A stretch of 5,762 bases of DNA. Source: a candidate division GN15 bacterium (GTDB lineage: Bacteria; Zixibacteria; MSB-5A5; GN15; FEB-12). The notes under the pieces are model-generated. The model saw only the letters and a program-made list of their open reading frames with translations, did not search any database and was not told where the DNA came from. The stretch covers positions 1 to 5,762 of the forward strand of contig WJKG01000156.1 in NCBI GenBank assembly GCA_014729205.1. The letters are read 5' to 3'. The translations under genes and the position numbers were made by a program. Shown one piece after another: positions 1 to 5,487 of this stretch. Every line of letters begins with the position of its first letter. Positions within the stretch are counted from its first letter, which is position 1.

Positions 1-1
1 A

Positions 2-712
2 CATAAGGCACACGATATCGCTTCAGGACTCCTGTACTATGACAACACGCTCCTCGGTGCCGCAGGAGATGGTCGCATCTTCGCCTTGAACTCCTCCGAT
101 GGCACTCCAATCTGGGAGTATCAGGCCGAAGGTGGCTGTGTGGCCGGACCGTCGCTCGACGGACGTATGCTCTACCAACCATCCGATTTCGGACGAATCC
201 ACTATCTCCGCGTAACCGACGGCAAACACGGATGCTCCGCCAAATTGATGGCGGCCATAACAGGCCAGGTGGCGCTGGGCGACTTCGCCTATGCCTGCGA
301 TGTTACCGGTAACGTCGGCGCCTTCGACAAGACCACCTGTGACACCGAATGGAAGCGCACCCTCGATGCACCGATCTGGGGCGCACCCGCTCTCGCCGAT
401 GGCATCCTCTATATCGGTACCACCGCAGGGACAGTGTGGGCGCTCGATGGCGACACCGGTAACGACCTGTGGCGAATCGATGTCGGCGAAGTAATCAAGG
501 GCGGTGTGATTGTCGTCGGTGATTTCGTCATTGCCGCCACCATGCGTGGCAACGTACTGGCAATCGCCCGCTCCGATGGCTCTATCACCAGTCAGGTGCA
601 CATCCACGGTGCTATCGAGCAAAGCCCCGTCTCCGATGGCACCCGCATCTTCGTAGCTACCCAGAAAGGGAAGATAGCCGCTTTCGGCGACTGCCCGCCC
701 GACACCGACTAA
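2..712 (+). CDS. PQQ/BamB-like beta-propeller repeat protein, 3' part only
   Basis: The reading frame is open from the first complete codon at position 2 to a TAA at 710-712, so the gene starts outside the window and 236 residues are visible. A TTG at 86 could be read as a start, but the same repeat pattern continues upstream of it, so it is internal. The protein is a chain of about six blade-like repeats, each with a hydrophobic strand, a Gly-rich turn and an A-L/F-D-x-x-[TD]-G-x-x-x-W type ending, for example GRIFALNSSDGTPIWEYQ and GTVWALDGDTGNDLWRI. This is the pattern of PQQ-like/BamB-like propellers, which include quinoprotein dehydrogenases and outer-membrane assembly lipoproteins. No catalytic residues are visible in this part and the N-terminus (signal peptide or lipobox) is missing, so enzyme and scaffold roles cannot be separated. 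It ends with a short CPPDTD tail. No clear terminator follows, and no functional link to the chaperone genes is evident. Confidence 0.8.
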   Translation, partial: HKAHDIASGLLYYDNTLLGAAGDGRIFALNSSDGTPIWEYQAEGGCVAGPSLDGRMLYQPSDFGRIHYLRVTDGKHGCSAKLMAAITGQVALGDFAYACDVTGNVGAFDKTTCDTEWKRTLDAPIWGAPALADGILYIGTTAGTVWALDGDTGNDLWRIDVGEVIKGGVIVVGDFVIAATMRGNVLAIARSDGSITSQVHIHGAIEQSPVSDGTRIFVATQKGKIAAFGDCPPDTD

Positions 713-744
713 CGCCAGCACGCCCCTTACAACTCGCTCAAACT

Positions 745-824
745 GACTGCCAGAGAGGCAGAATCCTGTCGCTCTGACCGCGTTTCAATGGTCATTTTGA
801 CTGCCATTCTGGTCAATCTGGCAG
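745..824 (+). promoter_or_regulatory. Putative enhancer (activator sites) upstream of the first hsp20
   Basis: This stretch holds several dyads. CTGCC-N5-GGCAG lies at 747-761, TGACC-N10-GGTCA at 775-794, CTGCCA-N12-TGGCAG at 801-824 and TTGAC-N10-GTCAA at 797-816. The centre of the first dyad (754) is 135 bp before the T of the sigma-54-like TGGCAC box at 889. The TGAC/GTCA dyad centre is 104.5 bp before it, about three helical turns further in. The same arrangement occurs before the second hsp20 at 1487-1566. The geometry (paired sites 70-135 bp upstream of a -24/-12 promoter, roughly on one helix face) is what sigma-54 activator sites look like. The activator itself is not in the window. 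The sites are directly visible; their function is inference. Confidence 0.5.
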
Positions 825-888
825 CCAATCGCCTCGTCAACTCCCGACCGCACAACCATTTCCTTGTCAAACAATGACTTGTGAGAAT

Positions 889-904
889 TGGCACGCCTCT
901 TGTA
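889..904 (+). promoter_or_regulatory. Sigma-54-like (-24/-12) promoter of the first hsp20
   Basis: TGGCACG-N4-TTGTA matches the sigma-54 consensus TGGCACG-N4-TTGCA in sequence and spacing: the -24 GG is at 890-891 and the G of the -12 box is at 902, 12 bp apart. The one departure is T instead of C at the usually conserved GC of the -12 box, and the second hsp20 promoter has the same departure. Transcription would start near 915, leaving a leader of about 60 nt that is A-rich. A sigma-70 alternative (TTGTGA at 879-884 with TATATC at 903-908, spacing 18) exists but has no counterpart upstream of the second hsp20. Confidence 0.55.
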
Positions 905-962
905 TATCATCCGGGCGAAGCCGATAAGGCAAACCAAACAGATGTCAAAACAAATGATACAC

Positions 963-967
963 GGAGG
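963..967 (+). promoter_or_regulatory. Shine-Dalgarno site fixing the start of the first hsp20
   Basis: GGAGG lies 8 nt before the ATG at 976. A GTG at 967 in the same frame overlaps this site and cannot be the start, so the ATG at 976 is chosen. Confidence 0.85.
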
Positions 968-975
968 TGAGAGCT

Positions 976-1395
976 ATGTATAACCTGATTCATTCCAACC
1001 GCGTTGGTCGCGATCTCGATCGCGTGTTCGATGATTTCTTCCGCCTCCCGGCCGCCAGCACAGAGTTCGGCGCGCCGCGCGTGAACATCACCGAGAGCGA
1101 TGATGTGATCAAGATGACCTTCGAGGTCCCCGGCGTTGACAAGGAGGACATTAAGGTCTCGGTCAAGAACGACATGTTGACAGTCTCCGGTGAGCGCAAG
1201 GCCGAAGTCCACGATGAGAACGAGTCGGTGGTCCGCACCGAGATTACCACCGGCAGCTTCAACCGTTCCTTCACACTGCCGGACACGGTCGATCCCGAGA
1301 AGATCGAGGCGGATTACCACAACGGTATGTTGGTGGTGAAGATGACCAAGCGAGAGGAAGTCAAACCGCGCGATATCGAGATCAAAGTCTCCTGA
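976..1395 (+). CDS. Small heat-shock protein, Hsp20/alpha-crystallin family (copy 1)
   Basis: This is a 139-residue cytoplasmic holdase that binds unfolding proteins without ATP and keeps them refoldable for DnaK and ClpB. The N-terminal arm (about residues 1-35, DLDRVFDDFFRLP) is the amphipathic segment typical of the family. The alpha-crystallin domain runs from about 36 to 130. It contains the strand and turn FEVPGVDKEDIKVSV and the family signature ADYHNGML (A-x(4)-G-x-L). The C-terminal tail ends in IEIKVS, which supplies the I-x-I anchor used in oligomer assembly. Length is normal for bacterial Hsp20. The gene has its own sigma-54-like promoter and ends 30 bp before a strong terminator, so it is probably monocistronic. 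It is a paralogue of the next gene, with roughly half of the crystallin-domain residues identical by eye and divergent N-terminal arms. The symbol hsp20 or ibpA would be descriptive only. Confidence 0.95.
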   Translation: MYNLIHSNRVGRDLDRVFDDFFRLPAASTEFGAPRVNITESDDVIKMTFEVPGVDKEDIKVSVKNDMLTVSGERKAEVHDENESVVRTEITTGSFNRSFTLPDTVDPEKIEADYHNGMLVVKMTKREEVKPRDIEIKVS

Positions 1396-1425
1396 ACCCA
1401 ATTGCGACCAATCCAACATGATGCA

Positions 1426-1463
1426 CGCCGTGGCCGGAAACCAGAACCGGCCACGGCGTTTTT
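1426..1463 (+). terminator. Intrinsic terminator after the first hsp20
   Basis: A perfect 12-bp stem (CGCCGTGGCCGG at 1426-1437 with CCGGCCACGGCG at 1447-1458) and a 9-nt loop are followed directly by TTTTT at 1459-1463. It separates the two hsp20 genes into distinct transcripts, consistent with a second promoter downstream. Confidence 0.95.
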
Positions 1464-1486
1464 CTATGGATACTCCCACCCTCACC

Positions 1487-1566
1487 GGCTGCCAGCCTGG
1501 CAGAGACCTGACTGCTTGACACATACAAACTGTCAATGTGACTGCCTGAAAATGCCGAAATGGCAT
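1487..1566 (+). promoter_or_regulatory. Putative enhancer (activator sites) upstream of the second hsp20
   Basis: Dyads here are CTGCCAG-C-CTGGCAG at 1489-1503 (a perfect 7+1+7 palindrome), TTGACA-N9-TGTCAA at 1516-1536 and ATGCC-N5-GGCAT at 1552-1566. Their centres (1496, 1526, 1559) are spaced 30 and 33 bp, close to whole helical turns, and lie 135, 105 and 72 bp before the T of TGGCAC at 1631. Position by position they match the first copy at an offset of 741-742 bp, including GACTGCC at 1540-1546 against 799-805. The first dyad agrees in 12 of 15 bases. The arrangement suggests sites for one shared activator; this role is inference. Confidence 0.5.
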
Positions 1567-1629
1567 GCGCTCTGGCGACCCTTCCGTCCGTTAGATACTA
1601 ACTATGTGCGGGGTAACGCATTACGCATG

Positions 1630-1646
1630 TTGGCACGGCATTTGTT
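1630..1646 (+). promoter_or_regulatory. Sigma-54-like (-24/-12) promoter of the second hsp20
   Basis: TTGGCACG-N4-TTGTT has -24 GG at 1632-1633 and the -12 G at 1644, again exactly 12 bp apart. As in the first copy, the -12 box reads TTGT where TTGC is expected. The motif starts 84 bp before its ATG, against 87 bp in copy 1. A TATATCA heptamer follows shortly after in both copies (1648-1654 and 903-909). Transcription would start near 1657. Confidence 0.55.
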
Positions 1647-1701
1647 CTATATCAAGGCAAGTGACACAGAAAAACAGCAAAGACAATAGTGAATACAAAA
1701 C

Positions 1702-1706
1702 GGAGG
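1702..1706 (+). promoter_or_regulatory. Shine-Dalgarno site fixing the start of the second hsp20
   Basis: GGAGG lies 8 nt before the ATG at 1715, the same spacing as in copy 1. The frame is open further upstream to an ATG near 1604, but that start would lie upstream of the predicted promoter and adds 37 residues unlike Hsp20, so 1715 is chosen. Confidence 0.85.
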
Positions 1707-1714
1707 AAAGAAAA

Positions 1715-2140
1715 ATGACTAACGTACTCAGCCCAAACCGGTTCGCCCAAGAGCTCGAGCACGTGCTCGATGAGGCTTTCAGCACCCGGCGCCCGAATGG
1801 CAATGGTCACCCGTTGGTGCCCCGCTCGGCTATCACCGAGAACGAGGATCAGTTCTCGATCGTGCTCGAACTGCCGGGTATGAGCAAGGACGACATCAAG
1901 GTGTCCGTAAAGGACGGTAAGCTTACGGTCTACGGCGAGCGCAAGTTCGGCCCGACCGATGAAAACACCCGCCTCGTCACCAGCGAAATCAAGGCCGGCC
2001 GTTTCGAGCGCAGCTACAAATTGCCGGAGACGATTGATACCGAGAAGATCTCCGCTGACTATCGCCAGGGGATGCTCTACATCGGCCTGGCCAAGCGCGA
2101 GGAAACCAAGCCCCGCGAAATCGAGGTCCGCGTGAAGTAA
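1715..2140 (+). CDS. Small heat-shock protein, Hsp20/alpha-crystallin family (copy 2)
   Basis: This is a 141-residue cytoplasmic Hsp20 holdase. The N-terminal arm (residues 1-36) contains FAQELEHVLDEAFSTRRP and a short polar NGNGH stretch not found in copy 1. The crystallin domain (about 37-132) has LELPGMSKDDIKVSV, a GERK turn and the signature ADYRQGML. The tail ends IEVRVK, giving an I-x-V form of the C-terminal anchor. The best conserved parts against copy 1 are the PG-x(3)-[ED]-DIKVSVK segment and the KREE-x-KPR-[DE]-IE end. The N-terminal arms differ clearly, so the two may bind different clients or co-assemble; which applies cannot be seen here. The gene has its own sigma-54-like promoter and a terminator at 2187-2220. 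Confidence 0.95.
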   Translation: MTNVLSPNRFAQELEHVLDEAFSTRRPNGNGHPLVPRSAITENEDQFSIVLELPGMSKDDIKVSVKDGKLTVYGERKFGPTDENTRLVTSEIKAGRFERSYKLPETIDTEKISADYRQGMLYIGLAKREETKPREIEVRVK

Positions 2141-2186
2141 GCCCGTGCTCACGGTTTGTGACAGGAGCTCTGGTTTAAGTGGGAAT

Positions 2187-2220
2187 GACAGGCCGGTGCC
2201 TTCGTGGACCGGCCTTTGTC
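2187..2220 (+). terminator. Intrinsic terminator between the second hsp20 and dnaK
   Basis: The stem AGGCCGGT (2190-2197) pairs with ACCGGCCT (2208-2215). It can extend outward with GAC/GTC across a two-T bulge and inward with CC/GG, with a short loop around TTCG. The following T-run is weak (TTTGT), so some read-through into dnaK is possible. Confidence 0.75.
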
Positions 2221-2263
2221 ACGCCACGATTAGAGTACGATGAGCAAAAGGACTACGGAAAGT

Positions 2264-2269
2264 AAGGAG
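2264..2269 (+). promoter_or_regulatory. Shine-Dalgarno site of dnaK
   Basis: AAGGAG ends 8 nt before the ATG at 2278, confirming that start. Between the terminator and this site no convincing promoter is visible, and neither a CIRCE operator nor a sigma-54-like box. TTGTCA (2216-2221) and TACGAT (2236-2241) resemble -35 and -10 boxes but are only 14 bp apart. Confidence 0.8.
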
Positions 2270-2277
2270 TTAGACAA

Positions 2278-4194
2278 ATGGCTAAGACTATTGGAATAGA
2301 TTTAGGTACTACCAACAGCGTCGTCGCGGTGGTCGAAGGCAAAGAGCCTGAGGTCATCACCAATGCTGAAGGTAACCGCACCACCCCGTCGGTGGTCGCG
2401 GTAGACAAGAACGGGGAACGTCTGGTTGGCACCGTCGCCAAGCGACAGGCAGTCACCAACCCGATGAATACCGTCTTCTCCGCCAAGCGCCTGATTGGAC
2501 GCAAGTTCAACGAGGTCAAGACGGAGATCGAGAACTTCCCGTACAAGGTCAAGGAAGGTCCTAATGGCGACCCCATGATCGAAATGAGCGGCAAGGACTA
2601 CCGACCCGAGCAAATCTCGGCGATGGTGCTTGCCAAGATGAAAAAGACTGCCGAGGAGTACCTCGGCGAAAAGGTCGACAAAGCTGTCATCACCGTACCG
2701 GCATACTTCAACGACAGCCAGCGCCAGTCCACCAAGGACGCCGGCAAAATCGCCGGGCTGCAGGTCGAGCGCATTATCAATGAACCTACCGCGGCCGCTC
2801 TGGCCTACGGTATGGACAAGAAGAAGACCGGCAAAGTGGCGGTGTACGACCTTGGCGGCGGTACCTTCGATATCTCCATCCTGGAACTCCAGGAAGGCGT
2901 ATTCGAGGTACTCTCGACCAACGGTGACACCCACCTGGGCGGCGATGACTTCGACAAGCGCATTATCGACTGGATGGTTGAGGAATTCAAGAAGGCCGAG
3001 GGTATCGACCTCGCCAAAGATCCCATGGCCATGCAGCGTCTCAAAGAGGCAGCCGAGAAGGCCAAGGTGGAGCTCTCCTCCACCATGCAGACCGAGTTGA
3101 ACCTGCCGTTCATCACGGCCGATAACACCGGTCCCAAGCACCTCAACCTGACACTCTCTCGCGCCAGGTTCGAGTCGCTGGTCGAGGATCTCCTCAAGCG
3201 GAGCATCGAGCCGGTGCAGAAGGCGATCGATGATGCCAAGATCAAGGTCAACCAGATTGATGAGGTAATTTTGGTAGGCGGCATGACGCGCATGCCCAGG
3301 GTTCAACAGTTGGTGCAGGAATTCTTCGGTCGTGAGCCGAACCGTTCGGTGAACCCCGATGAGGTAGTTGCACTCGGCGCTGCCATCCAGGGTGGTGTGC
3401 TCGCCGGCGATGTCAAGGACGTCCTGTTGCTCGATGTCACCCCGCTGTCGCTGGGTATCGAGACGCTCGGTGGCGTCATGACTACGCTGATCGAACGCAA
3501 TACCACCATCCCGACCAAGAAGACGCAGATCTTCAGCACGGCCGCCGACAACCAGCCGCAGGTGGATATCCATGTCCTGCAGGGTGAACGCGAGATGGCC
3601 ATCGACAACAAGACCATCGGCCGCTTCGCCCTCGACGGTATCCCCCCGGCGCCGCGTGGTATGCCGCAGATCGAGGTAACCTTCGATCTGGATTCCAACG
3701 GCATCCTGAACGTATCCGCCAAGGATATGGCAACCGGCAAGTCGCAGAATATCCGCATCGAGGCTTCCTCCGGCATGAGTGAGGAAGAGGTCGAGAAGAT
3801 GGTCCAGGACGCCAAAGTCCACGAGGAAGAGGACAAGAAGAAGCGCGAGCAGATCGAAACTCGCAACAAGGCCGATCAGGTCGTGTTCCAGAGTGAGAAG
3901 CAGCTTGGCGAATTCGGCGACAAGCTGTCCGACGAATCGCGCAACCGGGTCCAGGCCGCCATCGACCGGGTCAAGAAGGCCCTCGAGGGCACCGATACAG
4001 CCGAGATCGCATCGGCCACCGAGGCCCTCAACCAGACATGGCAGGAGGTGTCCTCCGAAATGTACCAGCACGTCCGCGACCAGCAGCAACAGGCTGACGG
4101 TGGCGGCGCGGCCGGTACCGAGGATACCACCCAGACCGACTCCGGCGGCGGCAACGATGACGCTGTCGATGCCGATTTCGAGGAGGTCAAGTAA
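2278..4194 (+). CDS. dnaK: Molecular chaperone DnaK (Hsp70)
   Basis: This 638-residue protein is full length for the family. It is a cytoplasmic ATP-driven chaperone that binds exposed hydrophobic peptides and is driven by J-proteins and GrpE. The nucleotide-binding domain (1 to about 380) shows GIDLGTTN at 6-13, the catalytic Lys70, INEPTAAALAYG around Glu169, DLGGGTF at 191-197 and VGGMTRMP from 333. The inter-domain linker with DVLLLD lies at 381-386. The substrate-binding beta-sandwich follows (about 390-500), then the helical lid, rich in Lys/Glu (about 505-600), and a Gly/Gln/Asp-rich disordered tail ending DADFEEVK. The segment around 75-100 is the extra piece typical of Gram-negative DnaK. 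No key residue is missing. A terminator precedes the gene and the J-protein gene follows after 149 bp. GrpE, the nucleotide-exchange partner, is not encoded in the window. Confidence 0.99.
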   Translation: MAKTIGIDLGTTNSVVAVVEGKEPEVITNAEGNRTTPSVVAVDKNGERLVGTVAKRQAVTNPMNTVFSAKRLIGRKFNEVKTEIENFPYKVKEGPNGDPMIEMSGKDYRPEQISAMVLAKMKKTAEEYLGEKVDKAVITVPAYFNDSQRQSTKDAGKIAGLQVERIINEPTAAALAYGMDKKKTGKVAVYDLGGGTFDISILELQEGVFEVLSTNGDTHLGGDDFDKRIIDWMVEEFKKAEGIDLAKDPMAMQRLKEAAEKAKVELSSTMQTELNLPFITADNTGPKHLNLTLSRARFESLVEDLLKRSIEPVQKAIDDAKIKVNQIDEVILVGGMTRMPRVQQLVQEFFGREPNRSVNPDEVVALGAAIQGGVLAGDVKDVLLLDVTPLSLGIETLGGVMTTLIERNTTIPTKKTQIFSTAADNQPQVDIHVLQGEREMAIDNKTIGRFALDGIPPAPRGMPQIEVTFDLDSNGILNVSAKDMATGKSQNIRIEASSGMSEEEVEKMVQDAKVHEEEDKKKREQIETRNKADQVVFQSEKQLGEFGDKLSDESRNRVQAAIDRVKKALEGTDTAEIASATEALNQTWQEVSSEMYQHVRDQQQQADGGGAAGTEDTTQTDSGGGNDDAVDADFEEVK

Positions 4195-4277
4195 CGTAGT
4201 GAGAAACTGGCTGGATGCTCATAGGCAGCAGCTCAGAAAACCATTGGACTGCGGTAGCCAGCCATTGCATATAGAGA

Positions 4278-4309
4278 AGCGGGGGAGCGCCCACGCGGTG
4301 CCCCCCGCT
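4278..4309 (+). other. Very stable intergenic hairpin between dnaK and the J-protein gene
   Basis: AGCGGGGG (4278-4285) pairs with CCCCCGCT (4302-4309). After one bulged A (4286), GCGCC (4287-4291) pairs with GGTGC (4297-4301) with one G-U pair, leaving a 5-nt loop. This gives 13 bp in total, mostly G-C. No T-run follows (GACCAAATGAG), so it is not a standard intrinsic terminator. It lies 34 bp before the next start codon. Likely roles are partial attenuation, or a processing/stability element that protects dnaK mRNA and sets the DnaK to J-protein ratio. The structure is seen; the role is inferred. Confidence 0.7.
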
Positions 4310-4328
4310 GACCAAATGAGAAGTAACA

Positions 4329-4338
4329 GGAAGGTGAT
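4329..4338 (+). promoter_or_regulatory. Shine-Dalgarno site of the J-protein gene
   Basis: GGAAGGTGAT lies 5 nt before the ATG at 4344 and can pair with much of the 16S rRNA 3' end. The 9-mer GGTGATACA (4333-4341) recurs before clpB. Confidence 0.75.
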
Positions 4339-4343
4339 ACAAC

Positions 4344-5297
4344 ATGGCAGAAAGCTATTATGATATATTGGGAGTGAGCGAAAACGCCTCGCAGGACGAC
4401 ATCAAGAAGGCGTTTCGCAACCTTGCCATGAAGTATCATCCTGATCGCAACCCCAACGACGCCGAGGCTGAGAAGCGCTTCAAGGAAATCTCGGAAGCGC
4501 ACGAAACACTCGGCGATGAGAAGAAACGACAGGAATATGACACCATGCGCAAGTATGGTGCCTTCACCGGCACCGGTCAGCCGGGAGGCGGACCGGGCGG
4601 TCCCGGCGGCGGGTTCGACTTCTCGCAGATGTTCGGACAGGGTGGCGGTCCCCAGGGCGGCTTCCAGTTCTTCCGCTCCGGCGGTATGGAAGGCGCCGAG
4701 GGATTCGAGGATATCATCAATGAGCTCTTCGGCGGTGGCCTCGGCGGCGCCGGTGCAGGATTCGCCGGGACGCGCAGACGCCGCCCTCGTGGGCCGGTCA
4801 AGGGCCCCGATGTGACCGCGGAGCTATCGGTCACCTTCCTGGAGGCGGCCAAGGGTGCCACGCGCCAGATTACGCTCAGCCACAGTGGCAAGAAATACAA
4901 TGTGAAGATCCCGGCCGGTATTGACGACGGCGGCAAGATCCGGCTGGCCGGACAGGGAGCGCCCAGCCCGCATGGTGGGCCAAACGGTGATCTAATACTT
5001 ACGGTGAGAGTTATGCCTGATCAGAATTTCAGACGCGACGGTAACGATGTGTACACCACGGCAACCATCGACTTCAAGGAAGCCATCCTCGGCACGAAGA
5101 TCGATGTCAAAACTCTCGCCAAGACGGTCAAGCTGACCGTCCCACCGGGCACGCAGCCGGGTACGAAGATGAGACTGAAGGGACAAGGCTTAGCCGTTGG
5201 CGGTCGTCAGGGCGACCAGTACGTGGAAATTGAAGTAACGATCCCCACGCACATTTCCGACCGCCAACGTAAAATGTTAGAAGAGTGGGAGGAGTAA
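4344..5297 (+). CDS. Class B (zinc-finger-less) J-domain co-chaperone, CbpA/DnaJ-like
   Basis: This 317-residue cytoplasmic Hsp40 stimulates DnaK ATPase and hands it clients. The J domain spans 5-72 with YYDILGV at its start and the essential HPD at 32-34. A Gly/Phe-rich linker follows (73 to about 142), containing several GGxGG runs and a DIINELFGG segment at 123-131. A basic patch TRRRRPRGPVKG lies at 143-154. Two DnaJ C-terminal beta-domains then run to the end, including FLEAAKGATRQITL, the IPAGIDDGGKIRLAGQG segment and the matching VPPGTQPGTKMRLKGQG segment. The CxxCxGxG repeats of true DnaJ are absent and the protein has no cysteine at all. This makes it class B, like CbpA. It may be named dnaJ in databases because of its place after dnaK, but a canonical DnaJ would have to be encoded elsewhere. 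It is in the same direction as dnaK, behind the hairpin at 4278-4309. No typical terminator follows. Confidence 0.95.
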   Translation: MAESYYDILGVSENASQDDIKKAFRNLAMKYHPDRNPNDAEAEKRFKEISEAHETLGDEKKRQEYDTMRKYGAFTGTGQPGGGPGGPGGGFDFSQMFGQGGGPQGGFQFFRSGGMEGAEGFEDIINELFGGGLGGAGAGFAGTRRRRPRGPVKGPDVTAELSVTFLEAAKGATRQITLSHSGKKYNVKIPAGIDDGGKIRLAGQGAPSPHGGPNGDLILTVRVMPDQNFRRDGNDVYTTATIDFKEAILGTKIDVKTLAKTVKLTVPPGTQPGTKMRLKGQGLAVGGRQGDQYVEIEVTIPTHISDRQRKMLEEWEE

Positions 5298-5336
5298 CAA
5301 TCCCAAAATGACACGCCGCAGAACCATCCGCTCATT

Positions 5337-5425
5337 GGGTGGCCGAAGATACAGCAGGTCATCCAAAGGGTGGCCCATCGCAGTGCCACCTGGCATCGGG
5401 TGGCCCACCATTTATGGTGGGTACC
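5337..5425 (+). repeat. Three spaced GGGTGGCC hairpin repeats between the J-protein gene and clpB
   Basis: GGGTGGCC occurs at 5337, 5368 and 5398 (steps of 31 and 30 bp), and a decayed GGGTGTCC lies 60 bp further on at 5458. Each full copy sits in its own potential hairpin. The first is 5337-5344 with GGTCATCC at 5357-5364 (8 bp, two G-U pairs). The second is GGTGGC 5369-5374 with GCCACC 5385-5390. The third is CCCACCAT 5404-5411 with ATGGTGGG 5414-5421, extendable by GGT/ACC. Units 1 and 3 both end in CCAAA. No open frame on either strand here looks like a real protein. It resembles a REP/BIME-like interspersed palindromic element or a structured mRNA region. Confidence 0.6.
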
Positions 5426-5475
5426 AAACCAAAACCATTGCGGCAACAACATCTTCCGGGTGTCCTTAACTGAAC

Positions 5476-5487
5476 AAAGGTGGTGAT
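5476..5487 (+). promoter_or_regulatory. Near-complete Shine-Dalgarno site of clpB
   Basis: AAAGGTGGTGAT matches the full anti-16S complement AAAGGAGGTGAT at 11 of 12 bases and ends 6 nt before the ATG at 5494. This is unusually extensive and fixes the start. Confidence 0.85.

Noticed and set aside
23..721. 232-codon minus-strand frame over the beta-propeller gene, and similar ones over the hsp20 genes
   Set aside because: These mirror the sense codons. The sense strand shows clear propeller repeats and crystallin domains, and the antisense products do not look like any family.
967..975. GTG start at 967 for the first hsp20
   Set aside because: It overlaps the GGAGG ribosome-binding site at 963-967; the ATG at 976 has the correct 8-nt spacing.
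1516..1536. CIRCE operator (TTGACA-N9-TGTCAA has the same 9-bp gap)
   Set aside because: The arms do not match TTAGCACTC/GAGTGCTAA, and the related dyad in the other copy has a different gap.
2216..2241. Sigma-70 promoter for dnaK (TTGTCA and TACGAT)
   Set aside because: The spacing is 14 bp, too short, and the -35 box lies inside the terminator tail.
2302..4089. 595-codon open frame antisense to dnaK
   Set aside because: Long frames opposite dnaK are a known side effect of its codon bias, because few codons whose complement is a stop are used. The frame is in codon register with dnaK, has no ribosome site and encodes no recognisable domain.
4244..4275. Sigma-70 promoter for the J-protein gene (TTGGAC with CATATA or TATAGA)
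   Set aside because: The -10 match is poor at an 18-bp spacing, and the better box lies 20 bp away; too weak to annotate.
3779..4363. 194-codon + strand frame over the dnaK 3' end
   Set aside because: It is a shifted frame of the dnaK lid region, Arg/Ser/Pro-rich, with no ribosome site and no family resemblance.
5337..5465. CRISPR array, suggested by about 30-bp periodicity
   Set aside because: The conserved part is only 8 bp, there are three to four copies, and each interval forms its own hairpin; there are no cas genes.
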